A stretch of DNA of 64,000 nucleotides from Ga0077527 sp964433345 (GTDB lineage Bacteria > Pseudomonadota > Gammaproteobacteria > Burkholderiales > SG8-41), in the NCBI GenBank assembly GCA_964433345.1, contig CAYSQJ010000001.1, positions 248,001 through 312,000 of the forward strand, in the 5' to 3' direction. The notes below the pieces were generated by a model, which was not told the DNA's origin, did no database searches, and was given only the letters and a program-made list of their open reading frames with translations. The position numbers were made by a program, and so were the translations under genes. How positions within the stretch are numbered: position 1 is the first letter of the stretch; every line of letters starts with the position of its first letter. Shown one piece after another: positions 48,709-63,507 of the stretch.

Positions 48709-49166
48709 CAGGGTTTTGCCGCGGCTTCGGGCACGCGGCGGAAACGCGCGCTGTCGTCACCCGCGGACAGGATCAGCATGCCCTTGTCGATCCTGAAATA
48801 GGGTCGACCGTCGAGCAGCTTGAAATAGCGACCCTCGAATGCCCCCAGCGGTTCGGCGCAGGCGCGGCGCGTTGTGGCGAGAGTGGATACCGCCATCCGG
48901 CCATCGACCGAACTGACGCTTCCGTTGCCGGTATTGCAGCCGCTGAATGCGGAAATACGGCCGCCGCGAACCTCGAGGGTCGCGCGGGGCAGGCCCGGCA
49001 TGCGGCCGCCGTCGATGAAGCTCGATCCGGTCAGTTCCCAGCGGCCCTCCGGAAGGGGAATCGGCGCGTCAATCGTGGCGCAGGAGGCAAGCAGCAGTAC
49101 GGCACACAGCGCCGTGGCACGGCCGGGGTGGCGAAAGAGGGTCGGGATCTGGCGGGTTATCGGCAT
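48708..49166 (-). CDS. META-domain lipoprotein
   Basis: The 152-residue protein has a signal peptide with lipobox LLASC (cysteine about residue 29) and one META domain: GRWELTGSSFIDG, RISAFSGCNTGNGSV and MAVSTLATTRRAC. META domains occur in HslJ, an outer-membrane lipoprotein linked to heat shock and novobiocin resistance in E. coli, and in secreted proteins of other organisms. The function here is unknown. It is translationally coupled to the pirin gene. Confidence 0.88.
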   Translation of the reverse strand: MPITRQIPTLFRHPGRATALCAVLLLASCATIDAPIPLPEGRWELTGSSFIDGGRMPGLPRATLEVRGGRISAFSGCNTGNGSVSSVDGRMAVSTLATTRRACAEPLGAFEGRYFKLLDGRPYFRIDKGMLILSAGDDSARFRRVPEAAAKP

Positions 49167-49235
49167 GAATGGATGCGGGCTTGGCGTTGCGGACGAACAG
49201 GAGAGGAAGGATTATAGACCTGCCCTCCGGTCTCC

Positions 49236-49891
49236 TCAGCGGGCTGCGGCGTTTTGCAGGAGCTTGGCGATGCTGCGGTAGCCGCGCTGTCGTGCATGGG
49301 CAAGCGGCGTGATGCCTTCGCGGTCTGCAATGTCGGGATCCGCGCCATGCGCAAGCAGCAGGCGCACGATCTCGGTGTGCCGGGGCCCGCCGTCGCCGAG
49401 GATCACGGCCTCGATCAGCGCGGTCCAGCCCAGACGGTTGATGTGGTTGACGTTGATGTCCGTCTTCAAAAGCTCCCGCACCACCTCGACATGACCGTAA
49501 TGCGCAGCCGGGATCAGTGCCGTGCCGCCGTACTGGTTGAGCGCATGCACATCGGCGCCGTGTTTCAGCGTCAGGCGCAGGATGTCGAGGTGGCCGCGGA
49601 CGGCAGAGACCATGAATGCGCTGCGGCCGATGGTGTCGCGCATGTTGGGGCTGGCGCCGGCTTCCAGCAGCTGGCGTGCGGCTTCGATGTGATTGCCGTA
49701 GGCGGCGGCGACCAGCGCGGTGCGGCCGGCATCGTCCCGCGCGGTCAGCGTTGCGCCCGCAGACAGCAGCTTGCCGACAATCGCGGTATCGCCGCGTGCG
49801 GCTGCGGCAATCAGGGCCTGGTCGCGATCCTGGACTTGCGCAAGCGCGGGAGCGGTGCATAACAAAAGCATCAGCAGCAGTGCATGCCGTC

Positions 49892-49895
<4 letters not shown>
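49236..49895 (-). CDS. Exported ankyrin-repeat protein
   Basis: The 219-residue protein has a signal peptide (HALLLMLLLCTAPALAQ) and then about six ankyrin repeats covering almost the whole mature protein, for example DDAGRTALVAAAYGNHIEAA, DTIGRSAFMVSAVRGHLDIL and NQYGGTALIPAAHYGHVEVV. Ankyrin repeats mediate protein contacts; periplasmic versions such as AnkB-type proteins are linked to oxidative stress defence in Pseudomonas. There is no catalase gene here, so no partner is suggested. Its start overlaps the end of uvrA by four bases (49892-49895), so it may be read through from uvrA. Confidence 0.9.
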
Positions 49896-52714
<2,819 letters not shown>

Positions 52715-52745
52715 ATACGCGCAGGCCCATGCCGGGATGGCGGGG

Positions 52746-52756
52746 NNNNNNNNNNG
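52746..52756. other. Scaffold gap (11 N) with duplicated contig ends
   Basis: Eleven N are flanked by low-quality homopolymer runs on the left (52649-52690, mostly C and G). On the right (52757-52850) is a noisy second copy of the left contig end: GCTTTTGCTGCTGCGT, then an ACACTCCCTC...CCGC...TTGGG run and TGGGGGATCGGCGG occur on both sides. The true sequence is probably shorter than shown, because the contigs overlap rather than being separated. The gap length should not be trusted. Confidence 0.9.
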
Positions 52757-52782
52757 CTTTTGCTGCTGCGTCGCGGCTTTTC

Positions 52783-55833
<3,051 letters not shown>

Positions 55834-55994
55834 GCCTGGGGCGATTCGGGCGCCGGTATGGCGCGATTCCGGGACTGCGAACAGCCATGCCTGCGGCAGG
55901 CCGTTCGGACAGCAATCGATTCTACCGGCTTTCGGTGGTCATGCAGTCCGTTGCGGCGGTCTGGCGGATCATCGCGGGGATGATGTCCCGGACA

Positions 55995-56972
55995 TCAGTC
56001 TTTTGCGGGCGGACTGGCGTCGGCAAAATCGATGTTGCCGCCCTTGTTGGTGAAGTCCAGCGTCGACTCGGGGCGACGTACCCGCGTTCCGCGCTGTCCA
56101 AGCAGTATTGCACCGGCCTCCTCGATCAGTCCGATGCCGGCAAAGCTGCCACCGCTTTCGATGAAACGGCATGCCGCCTCGACCTTGGGCCGCATCGAGC
56201 CCGCCGCAAAATTGTGCTGGCGCAGTTCCGCCGGCGTCGTGTCGAGGATCGGCTGGGCGTTCTTTTCCTTCCAGTTGGCGTAGACCGAGCCGACGTCGGT
56301 CAGCAACAACAGCGCGTCAGCCCCGACCTGGTGCGCCAGCAGTGCCGCAGCGAGATCCTTGTCGATGACGGCTTCGACGCCGCGCACGGCGCCTGTCGGC
56401 GAAACCGTGACCGGAATACCGCCACCGCCGGCACAGACCACCAGCACGCCGGCGTCCGACAACAGGCGTATGGCGCCCAGTTCGAGGATGCGCAGCGGTT
56501 CCGGCGATGGCACTACGCGCCGCCACCGGCTACCGTCTTTGGCGATGGTCCAGCCGCGTTCATCGGCCAGGCGCTCGGCTTCCTGCTGCTCGAATCCGGG
56601 GCCGATCGGCTTGGACGGGCGGCGGAACGCGGCATCGGCACGGTTGACTTCGGTCTGCGTGAGCAGCGTGACGATGTGGCGTCCCGGCATCAGGCTGCGC
56701 AGTTCCTGTTCGATCAGGTACCCGATCATGCCCTCGGATTCGGCGCCCAGCACGTCCAGGGGATAGGGCTTTATGCCCGAGTACGACTCGGCCAGCATCG
56801 CCAGCAGGCCCACCTGCGGACCGTTGCCATGGGTGACGATGACCTTGTGCTGGCGCGCGATCGCTGCAATGGCTTCCGCGGCGCGCGCGACGTTCTGGCG
56901 CTGAACATCGGATTCGAGGCGTTCTCCGCGCTTCAGCAGCGCGTTGCCTCCCAGTGCGATGACGACTTTCAT
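55995..56972 (-). CDS. arcC: Carbamate kinase
   Basis: ArcC makes ATP from carbamoyl phosphate and ADP, normally the last step of arginine or purine/allantoin catabolism. The 325-residue amino-acid-kinase-fold protein has KVVIALGGNALLKRGER, VTHGNGPQVGLLAM, VVCAGGGGIPVTVSP and AVIDKDLAAALLAHQVGADA, LLLLTDVGSVY, and GSMRPKVEAACRF. It carries a C-terminal extension (FTNKGGNIDFADASPPAKD) of roughly 15 residues beyond most homologues. No arcA or arcB lies nearby, so the source of carbamoyl phosphate is not evident. ATG at 56972 is the only start that fits the family. Confidence 0.95.
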   Translation of the reverse strand: MKVVIALGGNALLKRGERLESDVQRQNVARAAEAIAAIARQHKVIVTHGNGPQVGLLAMLAESYSGIKPYPLDVLGAESEGMIGYLIEQELRSLMPGRHIVTLLTQTEVNRADAAFRRPSKPIGPGFEQQEAERLADERGWTIAKDGSRWRRVVPSPEPLRILELGAIRLLSDAGVLVVCAGGGGIPVTVSPTGAVRGVEAVIDKDLAAALLAHQVGADALLLLTDVGSVYANWKEKNAQPILDTTPAELRQHNFAAGSMRPKVEAACRFIESGGSFAGIGLIEEAGAILLGQRGTRVRRPESTLDFTNKGGNIDFADASPPAKD

Positions 56973-57337
56973 GCTTCGGGCTTTCCGTCCAGCAGCGGTT
57001 TCAGTGCCCGGCAGACCGCATTCCAGCGGGCCGGGCAAATCGGGTTTGGTGAAATCATACCGTGCGCCTGCGACGGGCGTGTTCGGCCCCGACAGCAGGA
57101 GTCTGTGCCGGTGACCGATGCGCGCGCCGCGGTGCCGGCCCTGCATGAATTTCCGTCAGACTGCTTGGCGCTGAAGAAGGACGAGGCATGGATCGATCAT
57201 AACAATTCAGCGCCGACAATCAGCAAATTCTTATATGGATGCTGTATGTCCCGGACATTCATTCAGAGTGTGGACAATGTGAATGCGCGGCGTGCAGCAG
57301 GGTTTAACATCGCCAAAACGTCGTAGGAGAGGTCGTC
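56973..57337. other. Divergent intergenic region between arcC and the first HD-GYP gene
   Basis: No gene is supported in these 365 bases. The part nearest the HD-GYP gene is AT-richer (for example AAATTCTTATATGG near 57225-57238) and should contain that gene's promoter, though I see no convincing pair of boxes. AGGAG at 57326-57330 is a good ribosome site for the ATG at 57338. The left part should contain the arcC promoter. Confidence 0.5.
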
Positions 57338-60274
57338 ATGAAGGGCCACTATCCGCTGCACGTCCACATCTCGACGCTGTTCCTGCTGCTGCTGCTGATT
57401 GTTGGTGGATCGCTGGCGGCGGTGAGCTACACGATGTCCCGGGATGTTCTCGAGACCTCGGCGGAAGACCTGACCCAGCGCATCAGCCGCGAAACCCTCG
57501 GCGATTTCCAGAGGCTGATCGAGCCTGCCGCAATGGCGGTCGACATGCTGAGCTACGACACCCTGACCGCAGCGGACTCGCTGGGTGCGCGCATGGGGCA
57601 ACTCGAGCTGCTGCGCAAGGTGCTCGACAACGCGCCTGCCCTGTCCTCCGTCTATGTCGGCTATGGCAATGGCGATTTCTTTTTCATGCGCCGGCTGCGC
57701 GATGCGGCCGAGCGTGAAATGCTGAAGGCGCCGCCGGACACCCAGTACATGGTGCAGAGCATAGAGCGCGGCAGCACCATCGGCGACCGCGGCACTTACC
57801 TTTACTTCGGCAGCACTCTGCAGGTCTTGCGTCAGGAAGACCGCCCGGAATACGTCGCCGGCTATGATCCGCGCACCCGCGGCTGGTTCACCGAGTCCCT
57901 GACGGCGGCCGGTATGATCCGCACGCCGCCGTATTTGTTTTTTTCCAATCGCAGGGTCGGCATGACGCTGGCCACCCGCGCCAATCTCGGATTCGGCGTG
58001 GTGGGTGCGGACATCCTGCTCGAGACCCTCGGAGAAAACCTCGCCCGGCAGAAGGTCACGCCCGGCACGCAGATCGCGCTGGTGGATGCCCAGGGCCGGA
58101 TGATTGCTCACGAAGATGTCAGCCGCCTGGTCACCGTGCCTGCGGGCGCCGATGCGCAGCCTGCGCTGACCCGGATGGCTGATTCCGGGCTGCCGGCGCT
58201 GCCCGCGCTGGCCGGACACATCGAGACCATGAAATCCACCGGTGCCCTGCGACTGCGCCTGCAGGCGGACGGCGCCGAATGGCGGGCCACGATTACGCCG
58301 GTGCTGGCGGGGGCCCAGCCGCTGTACCTGGTCAGCGCCATCCCCGACCACGAACTCCTTGCTGCGGCCAACGCCCAGCGCAACTCGGCATTGATGATTA
58401 CCCTGCTGATCATCGTGTTCTCGCTGCCGGTGGCGTGGTGGGTGGCGCATGCGCTGGCGCGCTCACTGCGCCAGCTGGCGGCCGAGGCGGAGGCGATACG
58501 CAACTTCGATTTCTCGAAGCCTTCGACGGTGCGTTCCCTGGTCGACGAGGTCGACAAGCTCGCGGTGACGATGGAAGGCATGAAGCTCGCGATTCGCCGC
58601 TTTCTCGACATCAGCCTGGTGATCGCCGCCGAAAAGGACATCGACCGTCTGCTGCCGATGCTGCTGAGCGAGATCATGTCCGCTGCCGATGCCGACGTTG
58701 CCGTGCTTTACCTGAACCAGGATGGCGGACTGGTGCCGGTGGCGATGCGTGATGCACAGGGTGCCGCTGCCGATGCCGAACTGCCGGTGCTGATGCCCGG
58801 CGCCGGCGGGCCGCTGATCGAAGCGGCATTGCAGACGGGCACTACGCGCGCAGCAGCGCTGCAGGCGGAGGACCTGCGCGCCTGTGCCGGCGATGCCGAC
58901 CCCTTTGCCGCGCTGGGCGCGGCGCAGGGCGTGGCAGTGCCGCTGCTCAACCGCCAGCGCGAACTGGTCGGGCTGATGCTGCTGCGGCGGCGCGCCGCCA
59001 TCGAGGACGCGCAGCTGTCCTTCGTGCAGGCGATGTCCGGGCTTTATGCCAGCGTGCTCGAAACCCGCGAGCTGATCCGCGCGCAGAAAGACCTGTTCGA
59101 GGCCTTCATCCAGCTCATTGCCGGCGCGATCGATGCCAAGAGCCCGTACACCGGCGGTCACTGCGCGCGGGTGCCCGAGTTGACCAAGATGCTGGCCGAG
59201 GCGGCCTGCGCCCAGACCGAAGGTCCGTTCGCCGGCTTCAGGCTTGAAGCCGATGACTGGGAGGCCGTGCATGTCGCGTCCTGGCTGCATGACTGCGGCA
59301 AGGTCACCACGCCCGAATACATCGTCGACAAGGCGACCAAGCTGGAAACGATCTACGACCGCATACACGAAGTGCGCATGCGCTTCGAGGTGCTCAAGCG
59401 CGATGCCGAGATCGCCTGCCTTAAGGCCGTGGCTGCCGGCGAACCCGAACCCGCGGCGGCCGCGAGGCTGGCGGCCGAGCTGAAGCAGCTAGATGACGAT
59501 TTCGCCTTCGTCGCCACCTGCAACGAAGGCGGCGAGTTCATGGCACCGGAGAAAATCGACCGGCTCAAGGCCATCGGCCAAAGGACCTGGATGCGCACCC
59601 TCGACGACCGCATCGGCATCGCCCACGAGGAAAAGGCGCGCAAGGCACGCACGCCGGCGCCGGCGCTGCCGGCAAGGGAAACCCTGCTGGCCGACAAGCC
59701 CGAACACCTTTTCGAGCGCCGTCCCCAGGACCGCATGCCCGAGGACAACAAGTGGGGTTTCCGCATGCCGGTACCCGAGCTGCTCTACAACAAGGGCGAG
59801 CTCTACAACCTGTCGGTGGCGCGGGGCACGCTGTCGGAGGAAGAACGCTACAAGATCAACGAGCACATCGTGCAGACGCTGATCATGCTCAGCCAGCTGC
59901 CCTTCCCGAAACACCTGCGCAGCGTGCCCGAGATCGCCGGCGGCCACCACGAGAAGATGGACGGCACCGGCTATCCGAAGCGTCTGACGCGGGAGCAGAT
60001 GAGCCCGGTGGCGCGGATGATGGCGATTGCCGACATCTTCGAGGCGCTGACCGCCATCGACCGCCCGTACAAAAAGGGCAAGACACTGTCAGAGGCGATC
60101 AGGATCATGTCCTTCATGTGTCGCGACCGGCACATCGACCCCGATCTCTTCGAGCTGTTCCTGCGCTCGGGTATTTACCGCCAGTACGCGGAGCGGTTCA
60201 TGCGGCCGGAGCAGGTCGACGAGGTCGAGATCGGGGATTACCTGCCCAAACCCGATATGCGCGGGCAGGCGTAG
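57338..60274 (+). CDS. Cache-HAMP-GAF-HD-GYP membrane protein, copy 1
   Basis: The 978-residue protein has TM1 (about 11-32), a periplasmic Cache-type sensor (40-345), TM2 (351-372), HAMP (373-425), a GAF-like domain (430-580) and a C-terminal HD-GYP domain. HD-GYP enzymes hydrolyse c-di-GMP, so it should link an extracellular small-molecule signal to c-di-GMP breakdown. Metal ligands are kept: His608, His651-Asp652 (WLHDCGKVTTPE), His870-His871-Glu872 and DGTGYP (875-880). Unusually, the distance from the HD pair to the next conserved histidine (His843, NEHIVQTLIM) is 192 residues rather than about 30, because of an insertion of about 160 residues rich in charged helices (DRIHEVRMRFEVLKRDAEI). 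The ligand is unknown. A close paralogue follows 77 bases later. Confidence 0.92.
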   Translation: MKGHYPLHVHISTLFLLLLLIVGGSLAAVSYTMSRDVLETSAEDLTQRISRETLGDFQRLIEPAAMAVDMLSYDTLTAADSLGARMGQLELLRKVLDNAPALSSVYVGYGNGDFFFMRRLRDAAEREMLKAPPDTQYMVQSIERGSTIGDRGTYLYFGSTLQVLRQEDRPEYVAGYDPRTRGWFTESLTAAGMIRTPPYLFFSNRRVGMTLATRANLGFGVVGADILLETLGENLARQKVTPGTQIALVDAQGRMIAHEDVSRLVTVPAGADAQPALTRMADSGLPALPALAGHIETMKSTGALRLRLQADGAEWRATITPVLAGAQPLYLVSAIPDHELLAAANAQRNSALMITLLIIVFSLPVAWWVAHALARSLRQLAAEAEAIRNFDFSKPSTVRSLVDEVDKLAVTMEGMKLAIRRFLDISLVIAAEKDIDRLLPMLLSEIMSAADADVAVLYLNQDGGLVPVAMRDAQGAAADAELPVLMPGAGGPLIEAALQTGTTRAAALQAEDLRACAGDADPFAALGAAQGVAVPLLNRQRELVGLMLLRRRAAIEDAQLSFVQAMSGLYASVLETRELIRAQKDLFEAFIQLIAGAIDAKSPYTGGHCARVPELTKMLAEAACAQTEGPFAGFRLEADDWEAVHVASWLHDCGKVTTPEYIVDKATKLETIYDRIHEVRMRFEVLKRDAEIACLKAVAAGEPEPAAAARLAAELKQLDDDFAFVATCNEGGEFMAPEKIDRLKAIGQRTWMRTLDDRIGIAHEEKARKARTPAPALPARETLLADKPEHLFERRPQDRMPEDNKWGFRMPVPELLYNKGELYNLSVARGTLSEEERYKINEHIVQTLIMLSQLPFPKHLRSVPEIAGGHHEKMDGTGYPKRLTREQMSPVARMMAIADIFEALTAIDRPYKKGKTLSEAIRIMSFMCRDRHIDPDLFELFLRSGIYRQYAERFMRPEQVDEVEIGDYLPKPDMRGQA

Positions 60275-60351
60275 GGCGTGCAATGAGCGTTGGCGATGGT
60301 AGTAATATCGTCTGAAACAACCAATAACAAACAATAAACCGGGTCGTTCCA

Positions 60352-60744
60352 ATGCACGCCAATCGCCGCTACCCGCTGCATATTCACATATCAACGCTGT
60401 TCATAGGGTTGATCCTGATCGGCGGTAGCGTCATTACCGTCATCGGTTACCGCCTCACCAGCCAGATGCTGGAGTCCGCGGCAACAGACCTGGTCCAACG
60501 CATTAATCGCGAAACCCTGCTGGAGATCAACGGCCTGGTTGCACCAGCGGAGATGGCCGTTACCGTGCTCAGCTACGATTCGCTCGCGAATTCGAAATCC
60601 CTGGGACTGAGGATGGGGCAGATGGAGGTGATCCGCGACATCCTCGAAAAGTCGGCCCAGCTTTCAGCCGTATATTTCGGCTATCCCAATGGCGATTTTT
60701 CTTTGTCCGGCGGCTGCGCACGGAAGCCGAGCGGGAGGAAATGA
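60352..60744 (+). CDS. Cache-HD-GYP protein copy 2, N-terminal fragment before a frameshift
   Basis: This 130-residue frame matches the first 116 residues of copy 1: TM1 (HISTLFIGLILIGGSVITVI), the start of the Cache domain and FGYPNGDF. After Phe the match stops and the frame runs out in SLSGGCARKPSGRK. In copy 1 the equivalent text is NGDFFFMRRLRDAAERE. If one T is added to the T5 run at 60696-60700, this copy reads FFFVRRLRTEAEREEMKAPP and joins the frame at 60741 perfectly. The stop overlaps the next ATG (ATGA). Either the gene is really frameshifted or one base is missing from the assembly. Confidence 0.85.
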   Translation: MHANRRYPLHIHISTLFIGLILIGGSVITVIGYRLTSQMLESAATDLVQRINRETLLEINGLVAPAEMAVTVLSYDSLANSKSLGLRMGQMEVIRDILEKSAQLSAVYFGYPNGDFSLSGGCARKPSGRK

Positions 60745-63275
60745 AGGCGCCGCCGGGCACTCTGTACATGTTGCAGAGCATCGAACACCGTAACGGCGAC
60801 GGGAGCATCGGCAGCTATATTTTCCTGAATGCCGCAATGCAGACGCTGCTCCAGGAGAGCCGGCCTGAGTATCCCGCCACCTACGATCCCCGCAAGCGCA
60901 ACTGGTACCAGGATGCCGTCGCTTCTCCCGCGCTGATTCGTACCGCGCCCTATGTATTTTTTTCCAGCAGGCGCATCGGGATGACCCTGGCGATGCGCTC
61001 CAACGCCGGACATGCGGTTGTCGGTGCCGACATCATGCTGGAAACGCTTGGTACCAGTCTTGCTCGCAGCAAGGTCACTCCGGGAACCGAGATTGCGCTG
61101 GTCAACGAGCAGGGCGAAGTGGTCGCGCATGAGTTGATTTCGCGAATGGCATCCCGGCCGGTTGTGCCCGGGGAGCAGCTAAGGCTGAGGCCGATCGAGG
61201 CCTTCGACGTACCGGTACTGGCTCAGCTGGGGCCGATTGTTCGCGAAATGAAAAGTGATCCGGTCAATCGGCGCTTGAAACTTGATGGCAAGATCTGGCG
61301 CGCCTCGGTGGTGCCGCTGCGCCTTGAGGCTTCCCGGCCGCTGTATCTGGCGATGGCGATCCCCGAGGTCGAGTTGCTGGCAGCGGCAGCCGACCTGCGG
61401 GGTAAATCGCTGCTGATGACCCTGCTGGTGATCCTGATTGCGCTGCCGGTTACCTGGTTCGCGGCGCGTGCCATCGCGCGGCCCCTGCGCCAGTTGGCCT
61501 TGGAGGCAGATACGATCCGCCATTTCCAGTTTTCAACGCCGGTGACCGTGAACTCCGTGATCGACGAGGTCGACACCCTGGCGCAGACCATGGACGGGAT
61601 GAAGGGCACCATCTGCCGCTTTCTCGATATCAGCGCGGCGGTGGCTGGCGAAAAGGATTTTGACCGCTTGCTGGCCATGCTTCTTGCCGAGCCGCTGGCT
61701 GTTGCAGAGGCTGACCTCGGTGTGCTTTATCTTGCAGAAGGCCCGAAATTGATGCCGGTCGCAGCGCGCGATGCAGAGGGTGCTGACTTGCTGCACGGGT
61801 TGCCGGAGGTTGACGCCCGCAGGGCCGGACCCCTGCTGGATCAGGCGCTGGCGGATGGCGCTGCCAGGAAAGGTGGGCTGCAGGCAGGCGACGTCTCGGC
61901 GCTGGGCTTGGGTGCGCTGGCGGCAGTGATCGGTGCGAGCCAGGGCATTGCAGTGCCGCTATACAACCGGCGGCGGGAACTGATGGGGGTAATCATGCTG
62001 CTGCGGCGCAAGCCGATCGATGACGCGCAGTTTTCATTCGTGCGTGCGCTGACCGACTCCGCAGCCGGTGTGCTGGAGACGCGCGAACTGATCAGGAAAC
62101 AGAAGGATCTGTTCGAGGCTTTCATCCGGATGATCGCCGGTGCTATTGACGCCAAGAGCCCGTACACCGGCGCACATTGTGCACGGGTGCCCGAGCTGAC
62201 CAAGATGCTTGCGAACGCGGCTTGCGAGCAGACCAAGGGGCCTTTTGCAGAGTTCAGTCTCGACGAAGAACAGTGGGAGGCCGTGCATGTGACGTCCTGG
62301 CTGCACGATTGCGGCAAGGTCACCACGCCTGAATACATTGTCGACAAGGCAACCAAGCTGGAGACGATCTACGACCGCATTCACGAGGTGCGCATGCGTT
62401 TCGAGGTGCTCAAATGCCATGCCGAGATCGCCTGTCTGAAGGCGATGGCAGCCGGCGAGCCGGAGGCCGCGGCGCGCGCCAGGCTTGACGACGAACTGCG
62501 CCGGCTTGACGACGACTTTGCTTTCGTGGCCTCCTGCAATCATGGCGGCGAAACGATGGATCCGGAGAAAGTGGAGCGCTTGCGCCGGATAGCTGCCCGC
62601 ACCTGGGTGCGCACGCTGGATGACCGTCTTGGCGTTTCGCGGGAGGAACGTTTGCGCAAGGAGCGCACGCCGGTGGCGGTGCTGCCGGTCGCGGAAAAAC
62701 TGCTGGCCGACAAGCCCGAGCATCGCGTCGAGCGGCCCGCGCAGGAGAAGCTGCCTGCCAACAACAGATGGGGGTTCAGGATGGAGGTGCCGGAACTGCT
62801 CTACAACCGTGGCGAGCTTTACAACCTGTCGGTGGCGCGGGGCACGCTGTCGGAGGAGGAGCGCTACAAGATCAACGAGCATATTGTGCAGACGCTGATC
62901 ATGCTCGGCCAGCTGCCTTTTCCCCAGCACCTGCGCAGCGTTCCCGAGATCGCCGGCGGCCATCAAGAGAAGATGGACGGCACCGGCTATCCGAAGCGTC
63001 TGACGCGGGAGCAGATGAGCCCGGTGGCGCGGATGATGGCAATTGCCGACATTTTCGAGGCACTGACCGCGGCCGACCGCCCATACAAGAAAGGCAAGCT
63101 GCTTTCAGAGGCAATTGCGATCATGCACAACATGAAGGTCAATCATCATATCGATCCCGACCTGTTCGACCTGTTCCTGCGCTCCGGTGTGTACAGAAAC
63201 TACGCGCAGCGTTTCATGCAGCCTGAACAGATCGACGAAGTGGATATCGGGCAATACCTCGACAAGGCGGCTTGA
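60741..63275 (+). CDS. Cache-HAMP-GAF-HD-GYP protein copy 2, main part after a frameshift
   Basis: This 844-residue frame matches copy 1 from residue 130 to the end: remaining Cache domain, TM2, HAMP, GAF and HD-GYP with the same insertion of about 160 residues. With the frameshift repaired the protein would have about 974 residues, against 978 for copy 1. The HD pair is intact (WLHDCGKVTTPE), but the second histidine of the HHE motif is Gln (GGHQEKMDGTGYP), removing one metal ligand found in active HD-GYP enzymes. Long identical nucleotide stretches around the GYP motif point to recent duplication or gene conversion. If translated alone from the ATG at 60741 it would lack TM1 and part of the sensor. 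Confidence 0.85.
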   Translation: MKAPPGTLYMLQSIEHRNGDGSIGSYIFLNAAMQTLLQESRPEYPATYDPRKRNWYQDAVASPALIRTAPYVFFSSRRIGMTLAMRSNAGHAVVGADIMLETLGTSLARSKVTPGTEIALVNEQGEVVAHELISRMASRPVVPGEQLRLRPIEAFDVPVLAQLGPIVREMKSDPVNRRLKLDGKIWRASVVPLRLEASRPLYLAMAIPEVELLAAAADLRGKSLLMTLLVILIALPVTWFAARAIARPLRQLALEADTIRHFQFSTPVTVNSVIDEVDTLAQTMDGMKGTICRFLDISAAVAGEKDFDRLLAMLLAEPLAVAEADLGVLYLAEGPKLMPVAARDAEGADLLHGLPEVDARRAGPLLDQALADGAARKGGLQAGDVSALGLGALAAVIGASQGIAVPLYNRRRELMGVIMLLRRKPIDDAQFSFVRALTDSAAGVLETRELIRKQKDLFEAFIRMIAGAIDAKSPYTGAHCARVPELTKMLANAACEQTKGPFAEFSLDEEQWEAVHVTSWLHDCGKVTTPEYIVDKATKLETIYDRIHEVRMRFEVLKCHAEIACLKAMAAGEPEAAARARLDDELRRLDDDFAFVASCNHGGETMDPEKVERLRRIAARTWVRTLDDRLGVSREERLRKERTPVAVLPVAEKLLADKPEHRVERPAQEKLPANNRWGFRMEVPELLYNRGELYNLSVARGTLSEEERYKINEHIVQTLIMLGQLPFPQHLRSVPEIAGGHQEKMDGTGYPKRLTREQMSPVARMMAIADIFEALTAADRPYKKGKLLSEAIAIMHNMKVNHHIDPDLFDLFLRSGVYRNYAQRFMQPEQIDEVDIGQYLDKAA

Positions 63276-63507
63276 GCGCTCTGATACGGATTCCGATTGA
63301 AATGTGCACGACCTCGCGGGAGATCCTCGCTGAAGCGATCCCTGGAGTCGGGTGGCTTGCTGTCACATGCTGGTCCTTGCGGTGATCGCAAGGATGTTGC
63401 GGTTTACAATCCGCAGCTGACCCGGTCGTGCCGCCGCAGGAGCAAGCTGGATATCAATCGCGGCACGCGCCCCATCCCGTGCAAAATCCGCAATCGAAAG
63501 GCCCACC

